A stretch of 64,000 bases of DNA from Anisus vortex (GCA_949126835.1 OX421494.1:5002353-5066352); one strand, 5' to 3'; counted from the stretch's first letter, positions 11,536 through 24,992 are shown. The notes: a model not told the origin generated them from the letters alone. Numbers and translations are program-made.

Positions 11536-12627
11536 TGTCATAAGAGGGACCGTTGAGGGTGTGGCGTTGTGGATCACTATGGGTAGTGGTGGCTTGTTGT
11601 CGTAGGATAGGTGGCGCCGATGCTGTAATCGCCCTGGAATAATGATTAAGTCTCTCATGGCTCGTTAGATGGTATAACGTACACAAACAGACAGTTCTAA
11701 GTGGTATACAAGCAAGTCTCTGGTGACGGTTATGATGTTTATTTTCATTCAATAATCCAGTGGTGAAATATATATGAATTGACACAGTAATAGCTAACAC
11801 TAGAGTATGGTACTGTCATGTAATCTACCATTAAGTTACACAACTACACTGTGAAACATCTATATACTTGTCGAAATCTAGAATCTAAACATGCGGGAGA
11901 ATCTGAAATGTGAGTCGTACAGACAGGCCGAGCGCCAAAACAAGACTCTAACTAAGACTAACTTCTCAGTTTTTCGCGCTAGCGTCCTAGTCTTCAAATC
12001 AAGTGATCTACCTCAATCTGGTTGGCTAATTCTATTACTTTAGATTTAGACATGATTCCGATTGGCTAGTTGGAAGACATTTCTGTATAAGGGGATGACT
12101 CAATAGAGAGAGAAGGGGGGAAGGGGTAGGCGGGGTGGGGGGTCTAGATGAAAGCACTTACTACAGTTGACAAGCGGGGTGGTAGGGGAACATAGAAGAG
12201 GGGAAACGATTTATCTTCCCTACAGGGGACTTGATATAGCTATGTCAAGTGGTTCAGTGGTCAAGTCTTCCCCGAGAGGATTTACATATGTGCAAAAACT
12301 GTTTCCATGGCTCGGGAACCAGCGGGACAAAAGGAATAACTAATAAGCCGCTGCTCCGTGCTCCAAACTGACACATACACTCATTCATTCAAGGTTGAGT
12401 ACCATTTCCGCAGCATTAATTAGTAAACTCTGAATTGGGGAAATAAAAGAATGTAGTGAAGGTTGAGGAAAGGTGTGTAGAGTTACAGTGGCGTGAGATA
12501 GAGATGTTTATGGCGTCAGACTACTCTTCTGCGTTCTATCCTAAACTTGAGCTAATATATGATCTTACGTTCCACTATCTATCTATCTACGTGCTAATGA
12601 GTCAAGGTTGCGTCCAGAACCGTGACA
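11536..12627 (+). mobile_element. Probable solo LTR (1092 bp) with 5-bp TSD
   Basis: The element starts TGTCA and ends TGACA, the TG…CA ends of LTRs. It is flanked by identical 5-bp duplications tagcc (11531-11535 and 12628-12632). It cleanly interrupts an RT reading frame: GSETWAM lies on one side, YAKQIKQL on the other. No internal coding region is present. On the plus strand a TATA-like tataagggg (~12088) and an AATAAA (~12443) could be LTR signals; this is inference. A TIR element with 5-bp TSD is the alternative. Confidence 0.7.
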
Positions 12628-13216
12628 TAGCCCAGGTCTCGCTTCCATAGAGGAGTGTGATTAGCACACAGGCCTGGTAGACAGAGATTGTCGTCCTATA
12701 AGTGAGTTGGGCATTATCCCATACTCTTTGGTTTAACCTTGCCATTGAAGATACTGCCTTGCTGATTCGGGTTTGTATTTCTTTTTCCAGGGACTGTAAG
12801 CTTGAGATGTTGCTGACAAGGTAAGTGTAGTCCTCGACAACATCCAAAGTGTTTCCCTCAATGGAGATTGCTGGGAGGCATTCTGTACCTTGCCTCATAA
12901 TATTGGTCTTTTTTAGGCTTATTGTTAAGCCAAATTCTTTGCACTCCTCCGAGAATCTACTGGCCAGGTGCTAGAGCCCTTCCTCTGTATGTGAAGCAAG
13001 AGCTGCATCATCAGCGAAAAACAATTCTCTGATTAATACGGTTTCCACTTTGCTCTTTGCACGTAGCCGGGCTATGTTATAGAGATTTCCATCAGCCCTA
13101 GTATGGATGTTCACGCCCTCGGGGCAGTTCTCAAAAGCATTTCGGAGGAGTACTGAGAAGAATATACCAAAGTGTGTTGGTGCCAGGACGCATCCCTGTT
13201 GGACCCCCCTACACAC
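12602..13216 (-). pseudogene. Reverse transcriptase core, interrupted
   Basis: Two open pieces (12971-13216 and 12602-12898) form one RT domain. The first carries GVQQGCVLAP and the catalytic FFADDAA; the second carries TYRTTISVYQACV and LLYGSETW. An in-frame stop near 12970 separates them, and the 3' end is cut by the insertion at 12627. The active-site Asp pair is intact, but the protein is truncated on both sides. Confidence 0.78.
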
Positions 13217-13910
13217 TGGGAATGGTTCTTATGTGGCGCCATGGAAAGAAAACTGTGCTGTGCATGTTGTTATGGAAAGCTACGTGTTTGGAGTACACTG
13301 GCCAGTTCTGGTGATAATGAGATCAAGCTGATGCCAGTGCCACTTGCTCAATGTATGCCATTAGTGAGTTTTTAATGGCAAAGCCAACACCATGATGCCT
13401 TGGTCTGTCTGAGGGCAGTCCCTATCAGTAGAACGTATAGTTTGCCTCACTTATTCTGCCATTGTTAGCCAGCCGTGTCTCCTGCAGGCATGTAATGTCG
13501 ATGTTTAGTCTGTAGAGTTCCTTGTCTACGATTGCAGTTTTCCTTATATCTTCTGTTATTGGAAGGTCATTGTAGATTCCAGGGCACATGGTTCTGATAT
13601 TCCAGCTTGCAAGTCGAAGCGCTGGAGACTTCTTGCTTGTTCTTTTTCCTGGTCCTTGGCTTTTTGGCTCGCTTTTTTAGTTGAGAACCCTGCTCCCCAT
13701 GCACCCAATGAGGCAGGCAAGCCATGGCGGAACATCACCTTATTGGCAGGGGGCTGCTCAACTTGAAGCGTGTGGTAGATGCTCAGTGAGACGTTGCTAT
13801 TTCTGCCACCGTCTGGAGCGACCCCTGGCGCCTAGCTCTATATTATATGTATATATGTATACGTATACGTATATATAATTAACCATATTTGAAGAAATCT
13901 GAATAAAAGC

Positions 13911-14165
13911 GGCAAATTATTTTATCCGACACCCGTTTTTTACTATATATAGTCTATTAAAAAACACACGCGCTATACGTCAGGTTTTAAACTTCTACAG
14001 ATTCAAGAACCATAGAGATAAAGACTCTAAACTCTAGGCATATGAAGATTGCCCACTCATACATGAGTCCAAATGCCCAATCCATTTTGGCAATAGCTAG
14101 TTTACGCTACACAAATTATTTTATCCGACACCCGTTTTTTACTATATATAGTCTATTAAAAAACA
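13911..14165. repeat. Direct repeat pair of ~52 bp
   Basis: Attttatccgacacccgttt, followed by tttactatatatagtctatt, occurs near 13919 and again near 14118. The DNA between is non-coding. Confidence 0.75.
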
Positions 14166-14396
14166 AGTTTTATTAATCGTAATATATATACAGGTTAGGG
14201 CTGTATTTTATTAATTAAACTTAATAATATATATAAGTTAGGGCTAAGTCTTTTGCTAAAATATACCCATGCCAAACTGGCAATTAAACTGGTAACCTTC
14301 TTACTACTTGCCAAACTGGTATATTTATCTTAACAACCGAAGCATGCTAACTTAGGTGTTTTCGCGGACGCGCACATCCACGATAACCAATATTTC

Positions 14397-15655
14397 TTAT
14401 ACTTTCCTTTTAAGAAATGAAGGTTTTTAATTTCGCGTTAAAAAAGCCTGTGCAACTTTTTATAGTTTTTCGGCGCAAAGCTAGAAAAAAAAAATTATGC
14501 GCTACGATTTTTTTTAGAACAATTCATACGGAGTAAGGAGATATTTTTGAGATTTGCGACACAGATATTTTTTCTGTACGTTTCATTTGCAGTAGTCAAT
14601 CAATTATTTAATTACATGATGGTAAACATAGTTTGCAAATAAAGGGAGTATAATGAAAACTTCGTTTTTATGGTTTTCTTGTTACTCCCTTTATTTTAAG
14701 TTGCAATGTCTGCAATCGTCAATCGTGGTGCAAAAATTGGCTTCGATTTTTCGACCACTTCCCGTGGTCCGATCGAGCTGAAATTTGGACAGCAAATTTG
14801 TGGCGCCTAACAATACATCCTATCAAATTTTCAGTTAAAACAACTTAATAATACTACACTTATGACAATATTCATTTCTTAAAAGGAATGTATAAGAAAT
14901 ATTTTGATTTCGCGTTAAAAATGCCTGTGAAACTTTTTATACTTTTTCGGCGCAAAGCTAGAAAAAAAATATTATGCGCTACGATTATTTTTAGAACAAT
15001 TCATACTGAGTATGGAGATATTTTTGAGATTTGCGACACAGATATTTTTTCTGTACGTTTCATTTGCAGTAGTCAATCAATTATTTAATTACATGATGGT
15101 AAACTTAGTTTGCAAATAAAGGGAGTATGATAAAAACTGTGTTTTTATGGTTTTCTTGTTACTTCCTTTATTTTAAGTTGTAATTTCTGTCTGTCTGGTT
15201 GCAAGCAATCGTCGTGCAAGAATTGGCTTCGATTTTTCGACCACTTCCCGTTGTCCAATCGAGCTGAAATTTGAACAGCAGACTTGTGGCGACTAACAAT
15301 ACATTCTATCAAATTTTCAGTTAAAACAACTTAATAATACTACACTTATGACAATATTCATTTTTTAAAAGGAAAGTATAAGAAAAATTTTGGTTTCACT
15401 TTAAAAGTGCCTGCGCAACTTTTTATAGTTTTTCGGCGCAAAGCTAGAAAAAAAAATATGCGCTAAGATTATTTTTAGAACAATTCATACGGAGTAAGGA
15501 GATATTTTTGAGATTTGCGACACAGATATTTTTCTGTGCGTTTCATTTGCAGTAGTCAATCAATTATTTAATTACATGATGGTAAACTTAGTTTGCAAAT
15601 AAAGGGAGTATAATAAAAACTTCGTTTTTATGGTTTTCTTGTTATTTCTTTATAA
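14397..15655 (+). repeat. Tandem array of a CTCCCTTTATTT-ended MITE, ~480-bp period
   Basis: Three successive units share ttcggcgcaaagctagaaaa, tgagatttgcgacacagata and ttacatgatggtaaac. Single element copies run from TA-CTCCCTTTATTTTAAG (14684, 15160) to TTTGCAAATAAAGGGAG-TA (~15128, ~15611). The ends are inverted and TA-flanked, a mariner/Stowaway-like layout. About 30 bp (gttTTTATGGTTTTCTTGT-like) separates consecutive copies. The last copy is truncated near 15655. Confidence 0.8.
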
Positions 15656-15659
15656 GTGT

Positions 15660-18600
15660 AAGTTAAACCAAAAGTTGAAAGTAGAACAGCTAACTCCTAT
15701 CAGTTGAGAACAGCAGATGACTTTCCTAAGTTAAGAAGCTTCATTTCAGATTTTTGTCGGCAAAAAGGCACTTTTTAAAAAGTTTTTGAAGTCTTGCATT
15801 TGGTTAGAAAACTTCGCTTTGAGTACTCCGATGTAGGCCTACTTCTGAAAAGCCCTAACTATTTATCTAACTATCTATCTAAATATATGCCTTAATATAG
15901 GGAAGTAGGCCTACATGTAGTTAAATGTTTTGAAATTGATTTCACGGCAAGATATAATAATAATAATAATAATAATGACATTTGTATAACGCTGCCGACA
16001 AGCATAATGCAAGCTCAGAGCGCATTTAACATACAACTCAGAGCACGGATACAATCTATAGGCTAAGAGATAAAAAACTAAATAATGATTAAAAACTTTA
16101 CAAACATGGAACAAATCAAACAACCAAAACAAAATGTCCAGTGGTCCTTGTAGGCCTAAATGCAAGTTCAACTCACTGAAATGTGTCGCTACGTCATTCA
16201 GAAACATCGGCTGCAACCGTCAGTTTTCCACATGCATAACCAGTAAATTTTGTTGTTTTTTTCATAAATAAAAAAAAAATCTTGGAGGTCTCTCAAACTG
16301 TGATAGAATCCATACCATCGTCGATGGAAGAATTAATTTTTTCCCTAAAAAGTATTCTAGTTAAAGTAATATAATTTGCCTTTGGTGTCCTTAATTATTT
16401 TTCTTCTATAATAAAAAAACGATAACGTTTAACGTTTAATTATTGTCAGGTAGCGAGGATTCCCATCAAGTTGTAAAAATGTGGAAAGTTTTTAGGTACT
16501 CACACAATATACTCTCACTTCATCACGTGCTATTTCATTAATTCGTCTATGCATAGTGCTTTTGCTCAACTTATATTTCTTTAATAAGTCGATATCAAAA
16601 CTGGTTTTTATAAATCAAAGGCTATATAAATATAATTTATTCAAATTAAAACCAAAACAATCAGAATGAAACTGTGATAATGAACAAAAGCACCAAACTT
16701 CGTTTTCTAACGAGCTGAGCCAGATATTTAATTTATACTCACCCAAGGCCCACTTCCTCTTCTAAAAATCTAATCACCGCCCCCATCTGCATTTCTCTGA
16801 TACAGTCTAAATATAGCAAGAGATCAAGGTTAAGTACAGAAAGGGCTTTATAAGACTTTTACGTCACAATTACACAGTTGACATAATATAAAGTCGATAA
16901 AGTCTTTGTCAAACCTAAAGATTACCTTTCTTATAAGTGAAGCAGATCTTAATTTTGGTAATAAAAAATCGGTGGTGTTGAATCTTTTTCAAGTAGGCTA
17001 CTTTCGTACCGCCCACTGGGCCTTCTTCGCTCCCTACTGTTCCCGGGAACATCAGCGCCCCCCCCCCCCCCAAAGCTTCTAACCCCCCCCCCCCTTTGGG
17101 TGGCAATAACGCCCCCGCTGAGAATCTGTGGAGCTTTAGTGCCTGTGCCTAGTTAATTATTAGGATTAAAGACATTTTAAAATGCATTTTTTATTAAGAA
17201 TATTCTAGATAAGCCTATCTTTTATGACACCTTTGTGAGCCTATTAAAAAGTGAAACATTTGTATAAAACAGTTTGAGTGTAATTAAATAAAAAGTCAAC
17301 TTCTACTAATCTATATTTATACATTATTCCTTTTGTTTACAATTTGTGTTTCAAATGTTATTTTCCCTTCAACTCTTCTAAAATTTCTGCTATGAACTTA
17401 GGCTAAATGTGCCGCCCCCCTAGAAGTGCCGCCCCCGGGCATATGCCCCCCTCTGCCCTCCCCCTTGTGAGGGCACTGGTGCTAGAGCAGGGAGACATTT
17501 TAAGCTTTTGGCACGCTGAATGATTTAGACATTCTTCCTTGTTATCAAGAGATTGCAGACCCCTGGTCTAGATGATCATTTTTACTTTTAAGACCATCTC
17601 TATTTAATCTACTCACACAGCAAATTTATATGTAGCCTGGGCCGTATTAAGGATTGTGGGGGCCCAGTTCCCAAATGTATGTGGGACCCCTCGTGGTCTC
17701 GCCCCTGCCTTCCAAATACATCAGGAAAGGGTTGTTAATTCATGTTACATTCTGTAAAATCATAAATTGTATGTTGCACTTAGCTTGGTTGGACTGGAGC
17801 GATATAAATTGTAGGGGGAAAATTTTACATTTTCAACGAAAGAATGGGGATGTCACTAAAACATTTCTTTTTAGGAAGTGTGGGAGCCCCTTTTGTATGG
17901 GGACCCCTGTACCAATGGAACATGCCTAAATAGGCCACTGTAGGTAGCCTAATAGCGCGATTCGCAGTTGTTGCAGATGCCTGCTTTAAACGTAATCACT
18001 GTTAAAGTAAAAAAAAAACGCAATAAACTTTAGGACTAAGCTTACTAATCCTATATATAGTTACAATTTAATACATATAGTGATGTTATATTTCTCTAAG
18101 GGGAGAAAAAGCCAGTTAATTACATAATGTGAGGGTTGCAGTCATACAGTATTATTACAATCCGGTCACACCCCCCCCCCTCGTACGCTGCACCGTCGTT
18201 ATCAAAGAGCACATGTAGCCTACGTTTACAGATGGGTCTTTATTCTTTTGACTATTCCATCCCCACCGCTCTTTTTTTTTTACCGGCAACGACCAGTTAG
18301 TAGGCCGCTATAGTCAACTAGATCTAATGATTTAATAATAATAATAGGCTACCCAAGCTGCACGACTTGAACCTAATCAGTCATCGACACCCACGCCAAT
18401 CGCCTAGATCCTAGCGGTAACATCGAGCTTGTAACGTTAAGCCTACTGTAGCAGCCTACTAGTGTTTGTGAGCTAACCTGTAAATTCTGAAAGCAGTTGA
18501 TATTATTTACACATTCTATTCTATTGTTTCATCATGCAAATAAACTTTATGTTCTATCAACTTCGTACGAGTGAGACTGCAGAATCTAGATATAATAAAA

Positions 18601-20616
18601 ATTCAACAGCTACAAAACAACATTATCTCGTAACACATTAAATAAAGTAGGCATATAATTAATACTAGCAACAACCAACAAATAAAAAGGGGGGGGGGGG
18701 AGTTCACATGTAAAAGTAGGCTTACCCGTTCTTGAGACATCATAACTCTTTCTTGTGAAGTGTTATCTGAATTGTAGTTTATTATACTGTCTAATCTTTG
18801 ATATAGTTTGGCTGCATAAATAGTCTATATTGAAACATCAAACCAACTTAAAAAGTAACAACTCTCCAAGAACTATAGTCATGTATCACAATAACGTAGT
18901 ATATTTCCTCGAACAAAGAACAGTAAGGTTATATATTATATAATGCTAGTCATAAACAACCCTACAAATCAAAACCCTGTAGGACTAATTGAATAACAAT
19001 ATATGGTTTTGATTTTAAAACATATTATATCTAAATCTCATGCAATAAACAGTGAAAATTGCGAATTACTTATTGACCGATAACTCATGATTCTCATATC
19101 AATTTTGGCACCATTACAATTAGCCTACACTACGCCAGATAACAAAAACTATCTAGGTTGTTAATCTATTCAAAAACACGTTTGCTTTATAATAAAATGA
19201 CATCCTTTAAAAAAAAGTATGCCTGTCTCATTCGAAACCAAACCTTCTATTATTATGTGTAGTCTTTATATAAACGGTTTTAAGGGCAACACTATACATT
19301 CTTGACAGATAAAACCGATTTTTGATGTGCTCTTTCCTGTTTATAAATAAATCTAAAAGTTTAGCCTGTTAAGTGTTAAGCAAGCAAAAAGAACCAACCA
19401 ACCATTACGTATAAAATATGTAGGCTACTGTATGTTGTTGTTTTTGTAAGTTTTGAACAATGCTATCCGTATTTTTGACACAGTTTAGGTATAAAAAATA
19501 TGACTAAAATGTAGACCTACCCAACTTTTCAATGGGCTTTTATTTTGTTATCAGTTAAAATATCTTTCTTTTTGCCCAGGGCTTATTTATTAATTTAATG
19601 CAAAGCCTATAATATTCAGGGGAGATAATTCATTATTTGACTTGTAGAGAAAGAGAGAAAAAATTTGACAGTGATAGTGATAAGCAGCACATAGACTCTT
19701 CATATTAGAAGGTGAACTAGAAATATAATGACCTTTGTTAATGGGACAGAAGTACTAAGATACCATATCTAAAAATGAACAACAAAGTTAAAGGGAGACA
19801 AAAACTAGCCATTTTTTAAAAATTTGTAATATAGTCTACTTTAGACTTAAATGTTGCATAAGTTTAGATTAATTATACTCCTTTTTTTAACACTGTTTGA
19901 TTTCAACAATACTAACCATTAACTAAATTTCAAGTAAATATTATGAATAACTATGAACATTTAGTTTTATATAAAGTCTTCGTGTTTCCAAAAACATAGT
20001 AATCTCTGTTATAAAAATCAAATTTAAATTTAATTAAAGAGCTTAATTATCTAGTAGGCTTTAATTGAATGAAATTCATGTAGTTAACAGAGACTAAAGA
20101 CAATTAAACAAAAAGCTTAGATATTGTTTAATTTTTAATATCTTGAAAACAAAATGTTAGTGTTTGAAGTTAAAAGTATTGTTTTAAAGAAATTGTAATT
20201 ATTTGTAGAAAGCATAAAACATTCTGTCTTACCAAGAAGCTACATAACTTTGAAATGAACATGTAGCATGTAAATCTAATTATTTAAGATAATACAAATA
20301 ATACCACATGGGCTATACATGGAGATTACTCCAAATATAAATGCTTTTAGCATAAATAATTATGTTAAAGTAGGCGTGAAGAAGCATACTGCCCTGCCCA
20401 AGGATTAATATAGGCTAGTAATATAGTTTGATGGGATACTTTACTTATACTGCCAAACTACTCATTGTTTTAATCGGATGCTTCCATCACATCAGCTCAT
20501 GTAAAAAATATTGTTCCAGATGGAGCATATTATTGCATCCCCTCATATACTTGATATATATAATTGCACTTCTCAGATATCATATAGATGTCATAACATG
20601 ACAGCAGCTTACTGAA
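15660..20616. other. Large non-coding stretch
   Basis: No cellular gene recognised. An (ATA)n followed by gtataacgctgccgacaagc near 15955-16060 looks like a reversed CR1/L2-type 3' end. Poly-C tracts occur near 17060, 17084 and 18172. A hAT-like end (gattgcagacccctgg) lies at ~17552-17567. A weak inverted pair at 17638/17941 may bound a small element. The remainder is featureless AT-rich DNA. Confidence 0.5.
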
Positions 20617-20624
20617 GCAGTGGA

Positions 20625-23600
20625 GATGACATATATCATTGCACTCTGGAGACATTGAGATGACACATGATTGTACTCTGGAGACAGTGAGGTGACATAT
20701 GATTGTACTCTGCAGACAGTGAGATGACATATGATTGTACTCTGGAGACAGTGAGATGACATATGATTGTACTCTGGAGACAGTGAGATGACATATGATT
20801 GTACTCTGGAGACAGTGAGATGACATATGATTGCACTTTGCAGACAGTGAGATGACATATGATTGCACTTTGCAGACAGTGAGATGACATATGATTGTAC
20901 TCTGCAGACAGTGAGATGACATATGATTGTACTCTGGAGACAGTGAGATGACATATGATTGCACTTTGCAGACAGTGAGATGACATATGATTGCACTTTG
21001 CAGACAGTGAGATGACATATGATTGTACTCTGGAGACAGTGAGATGACATATGATTGTACTCTGGAGACAGTGAGATGACATATGATTGTACTCTGGAGA
21101 CAGTGAGATGACATATGATTGTACTCTGCAGACAGTGAGATTACATATGATTGTACTCTGGAGACAGTGAGATGACATACGAATGTACTCTGCAGACAGT
21201 GAGATGACATATGATTGCACTTTGCAGACAGTGAGATGACATATGATTGCACTTTGCAGACAGTGAGATGACATATGATTGTACTCTGGAGACAGTGAGA
21301 TGACATATGATTGTACTCTGGAGACAGTGAGATGACATATGATTGTACTCTGGAGACAGTGAGATGACATATGATTGTACTCTGCAGACAGTAAGATGAC
21401 ATGATTGTACTCTGCAGACAGTGAGATGACATATGATTGTACTCTGGAGACAGTGAGATGACATATGATTGTACTCTGGAGACAGTGAGATGACATATGA
21501 TTGTACTCTGCAGACAGTGAGATGACATATGATTACACTTTGCAGACAGTGAGATGACATATGATTGTACTATGGAGACAGTGAGATGACATATGATTGT
21601 ACTCTGCAGACAGTAAGATGACATATAACTGTACTCTGGAGACAGTGAGATGACATATGATTGTACTCTGCAGACAGTGAGATGACACATGATTGTACTC
21701 TGGAGACAGTGATGTGACATATGATTGTACTCTGCAGACAGTGAGATGACATATGATTGTACTCTGGAGACAGTGAGATGACATATGATTGTACTCTGGA
21801 GACAGTGAGATGACATATGATTGTACTCTGGAGACAGTGAGCTGACATATGATTGCACTTTGCAGACAGTGAGATGACATATGATTGCACTTTGCAGACA
21901 GTGAGATGACATATGATTGTACTCTGCAGACAGTGAGATGACATATGATTGTACCCTGGAGACAGTGAGATGACATATGATTGCACTTTGCAGACAGTGA
22001 GATGACATATGATTGTACTCTGGAGACAGTGAGATGACATATGATTGTACTCTGGGGACAGTGAGATGACATATGATTGTACTCTGGAGACAGTGAGATG
22101 ACATATGATTGTACTCTGGAGACAGTGAGAAGACATATGATTGTACTCTTGAGACAGTGAGATGACATACGAATGTACTCTGCAGATAGTGAGATGACAT
22201 ATGATTGCACTTTGCAGACAGTGAGATGACATATGATTGCACTTTGCAGACAGTGAGATGACATATGATTGTACTCTGGAGACAGTGAGATGACATATGA
22301 TTGTACTCTGGAGACAGTGAGATGACATATGATTGTACTCTGCTGACAGTGAGATGACATATGATTGTACTTTGCAGACAGTGAGATGACATATGATTGT
22401 ACTATGGAGACAGTGAGATGACATATGATTGTACTCTGCAGACAGTAAGATGACATATAACTGTACTCTGGAGACAGTGAGATGACATATGATTGTACTC
22501 TGCAGAAAGTGAGATGACATATGATTGTACACTGGAGACAGTGAGATGACATATGATTGTACTCTGTAGACAGTGAGATGACATATGATTGTACTCTGCA
22601 GACAGTTAGATGACATATGATTGCACTTTGCAGACAGTGAGATGACATATGATTGTACTCTGGAGACAGTGGGATGACATATGATTGTACTCTGCAGACA
22701 GTAAGATGACATATTATTGTACTCTGCAGACAGTAAGATGACATATAACTGTACTCTGGAGACAGTGAGATGACATATGATTGTACTCTGCAGACAGTGA
22801 GATGACATATGATTGTATTCTGCAGACAGTGAGATGACATATGATTGTACTTTGCAGACAGTGAGATGACATAGGATTGTATTCTGGAGACAGTGAGATG
22901 ACACATGATTGTTCTCTTGAGACAGTGAAATGACACATGATTGTAATCTGGAGACAGTGAGATGACATATGATTGTACTCTGCAGACAGTGAGATGACAT
23001 ATGATTGCACTTTGCAGACAGTGAGATGACATATGATTGTACTATGGAGACAGTGAGATGACATATGATTGTACTCTGCAGACAGTAAGATGACATTTAA
23101 CTATACTCTGGAGACAGTGAGATGACATATGATTGTACTCTGCAGACAGTGAGATGACATATGATTGTACTCTGGAGACAGTGAGATGACATATAATTGT
23201 ACTCTGCAGACAGTGAGATGACATGATTGTACTCTGCAGACAGTGAGATGACATATGATTGCACTTTGCAGACAGTGAGATGACATATGATTGTACTCTG
23301 GAGACATTGAGATGACATATGATTGTACTCTGCAGACAGTAAGATGACATATGATTGTACTTTGCAGACAGTGAGATGACATATGATTGTACTATGGAGA
23401 CAGTGAGATGACATATGATTGTACTCTGGAGACAGTGAGATGACATATGATTGTACTCTACAGACAGTGAGATGACATATGATTGCACTTTGCAGACATT
23501 GAGATGACATATGATTGTACTCTGGAGACAGTGAGATGACATATGATTGCACTTTGCAGACATTGAAGTGACATATGATTGTATTCTGGAGACAGTGAGA

Positions 23601-24270
23601 TGACATATGATTGCACTCTGCAGACAGTGAGATGACATATGATTGTACTCTGGATACAGTGAGATGACATATGATTGTATTCTGGAGACAATGAGATGAC
23701 ACATGATTGTTCTCTTGAGACAGTGAGATGACATGATTGCACTCTGCAGACAGTGAGATGACATATGATTGTACTCTGCAGACAGTGAGATGACATATGA
23801 TTGTATTCTGCAGACAGTGAGATGACATATGATTGTACTCTGCAGACAGTGAGATGACATATGATTGTATTCTGGAGACAGTGAGATGACACATGATTGT
23901 TCTCTTGAGACAGTGAGATGACACATGATTGTACTCTGGAGACAGTGAGATGACACATGATTGTACTCAGGAGACAGTGAGATGACATATGATTGTACTC
24001 TGGAGACAGTGAGATGGCATGATTGTACTCTGCAGACAGTGAGATGACACATGATTGTACTCTACAGACAGTGAGATGACATATGATTGTACTCTGCAGA
24101 CAGTGAGATGACATGTGTCATTGTACTATTTGTACTCTGCAGACAGTGAGATGACATATGATTGTACTCTGCAGACAATGAGATGACATATGTCACTGTA
24201 CTCTGCAGACAGTGAGCTGACATATGTCATTGTACTCTGCAGACAGTGAGATGAAATATGTCATTGTATG
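20625..24270. repeat. 32-bp satellite array, ~113 copies, with higher-order repeats
   Basis: The unit is gattgtactctggagacag followed by tgagatgacata+t. Variants differ at the GGAGA/GCAGA site and at GTACTCT/GCACTTT. A few units lose 2 bp, and rare variants (tacgaatgtac, gtactatgg, gtaagatgacatataac) recur at long intervals. The unit contains no stop in any minus-strand frame, so long overlapping open frames (up to 620 codons) appear there. There are no unique spacers, so it is not CRISPR. Copies at the right edge (24100-24270) are the most diverged. Confidence 0.97.
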
Positions 24271-24356
24271 ATTACAGAGTAAAATAGCTTACCACAGAAC
24301 ACAACAGATGACATTCTCTAGAGTATCTGAATGAGCATCAGTTTGTATCAACAACA

Positions 24357-24724
24357 GAGTACTGCAATAGTTCAACCATGTCATGTCTACTTCAGCTTTA
24401 CAGAGTACTGCAATAGTTCAACCATGTCATGTCTACTTCAGCTTTACAGAGTACTGCAATAGTTCAACCATGTCATGTCTACTTCAGCTTTACAGAGTAC
24501 TGCAATAGTTCAACCATGTCATGTCTACTTCAGCTTTACAGAGTACTGCAATAGTTCAACCATGTCATGTCTACTTCAGCTTTACAGAGTACTGCAATAG
24601 TTCAACCATGTCATGTCTACTTCAGCTTTACAGAGTACTGCAATAGTTCAACCATGTCATGTCTACTTCAGCTTTTCAGAGTACTGCAATAGTTCAACCA
24701 TGTCATGTCTACTTCAGCTTTTGT
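24357..24724. repeat. 46-bp minisatellite, 8 copies
   Basis: The unit begins gagtactgcaatagttcaac and ends with tacttcagctttaca. Copies are nearly identical; the last two carry cttttcag and cttttgtc. It follows the 32-bp array after ~85 bp and abuts a SINE. Confidence 0.95.
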
Positions 24725-24737
24725 CATCTGTACACAG

Positions 24738-24992
24738 GGCAGGGGAACTGTGGCCAAGTGGCAGTGCATTTCACTGGCGTTCAGAAGGTTCTGGGTTCAA
24801 ATCCAGGTGAAGACGAGGATTTTTTTCTGGGACTCAAGGGTGTCCCTGAGTCTACCCAGCTCTGGGTAGAGTAAAGGCGGCTGGGCATGGTGCTGGCCAC
24901 ACATCACTTAGTATGCAGTGGCCACAGAAACTAGTGAACGCTGCTTCCCCTGCCCTATGATCAATTTGGTCCGTCTGGTACTTTACTTTACT
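24738..24992 (+). mobile_element. tRNA-derived SINE, full-length with A and B boxes
   Basis: The head carries a pol III A box (TGGCCAAGTGGCAG) and B box (GGTTCAAATCC) with tRNA-like spacing. The body follows: gtgtccctgagtctacccag, agtaaaggcggctgggc, and the tail tggtactttactttact. It is the most complete copy in the window and the reference for the others. Confidence 0.85.

Larger units (their letters stand above)
11041..13830 (-). mobile_element. Decayed endonuclease/RT non-LTR retrotransposon, split by a solo-LTR-like insertion
   Basis: Reading the minus strand from ~13830: an APE-endonuclease remnant (QETRLANNGRISEANYTFY, ~13430-13495, interrupted), a deletion, then RT palm ([23 protein letters not shown]). 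Next come QRVWDNAQLTYRT and LLYGSETWAM, and after a 1.1-kb insertion LNSFHLRCLRRIL, ERRLRWIGHVHRM and the tail [19 protein letters not shown] interrupts the RT frame near 12970. It belongs to the same family as the fragment at 43295-44800. It is not functional. Confidence 0.8.

Noticed and set aside
20530..24114. Long minus-strand open frames (up to 620 codons) rich in MSSHCLQSTIICHL-type repeats
   Set aside because: They are a by-product of a stop-free 32-bp satellite read through three frames; overlapping frames give the same protein, with no domain, splice or start evidence.
20625..24270. CRISPR array
   Set aside because: The repeats are contiguous with no unique spacers, and the genome is an intron-containing animal genome.
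24738..24810. Functional tRNA gene
   Set aside because: A and B boxes are present, but the sequence lacks a clean cloverleaf and continues directly into the SINE body.
24613..24874. Frames over the 46-bp repeat and SINE
   Set aside because: They arise from repeat periodicity and run into a SINE.
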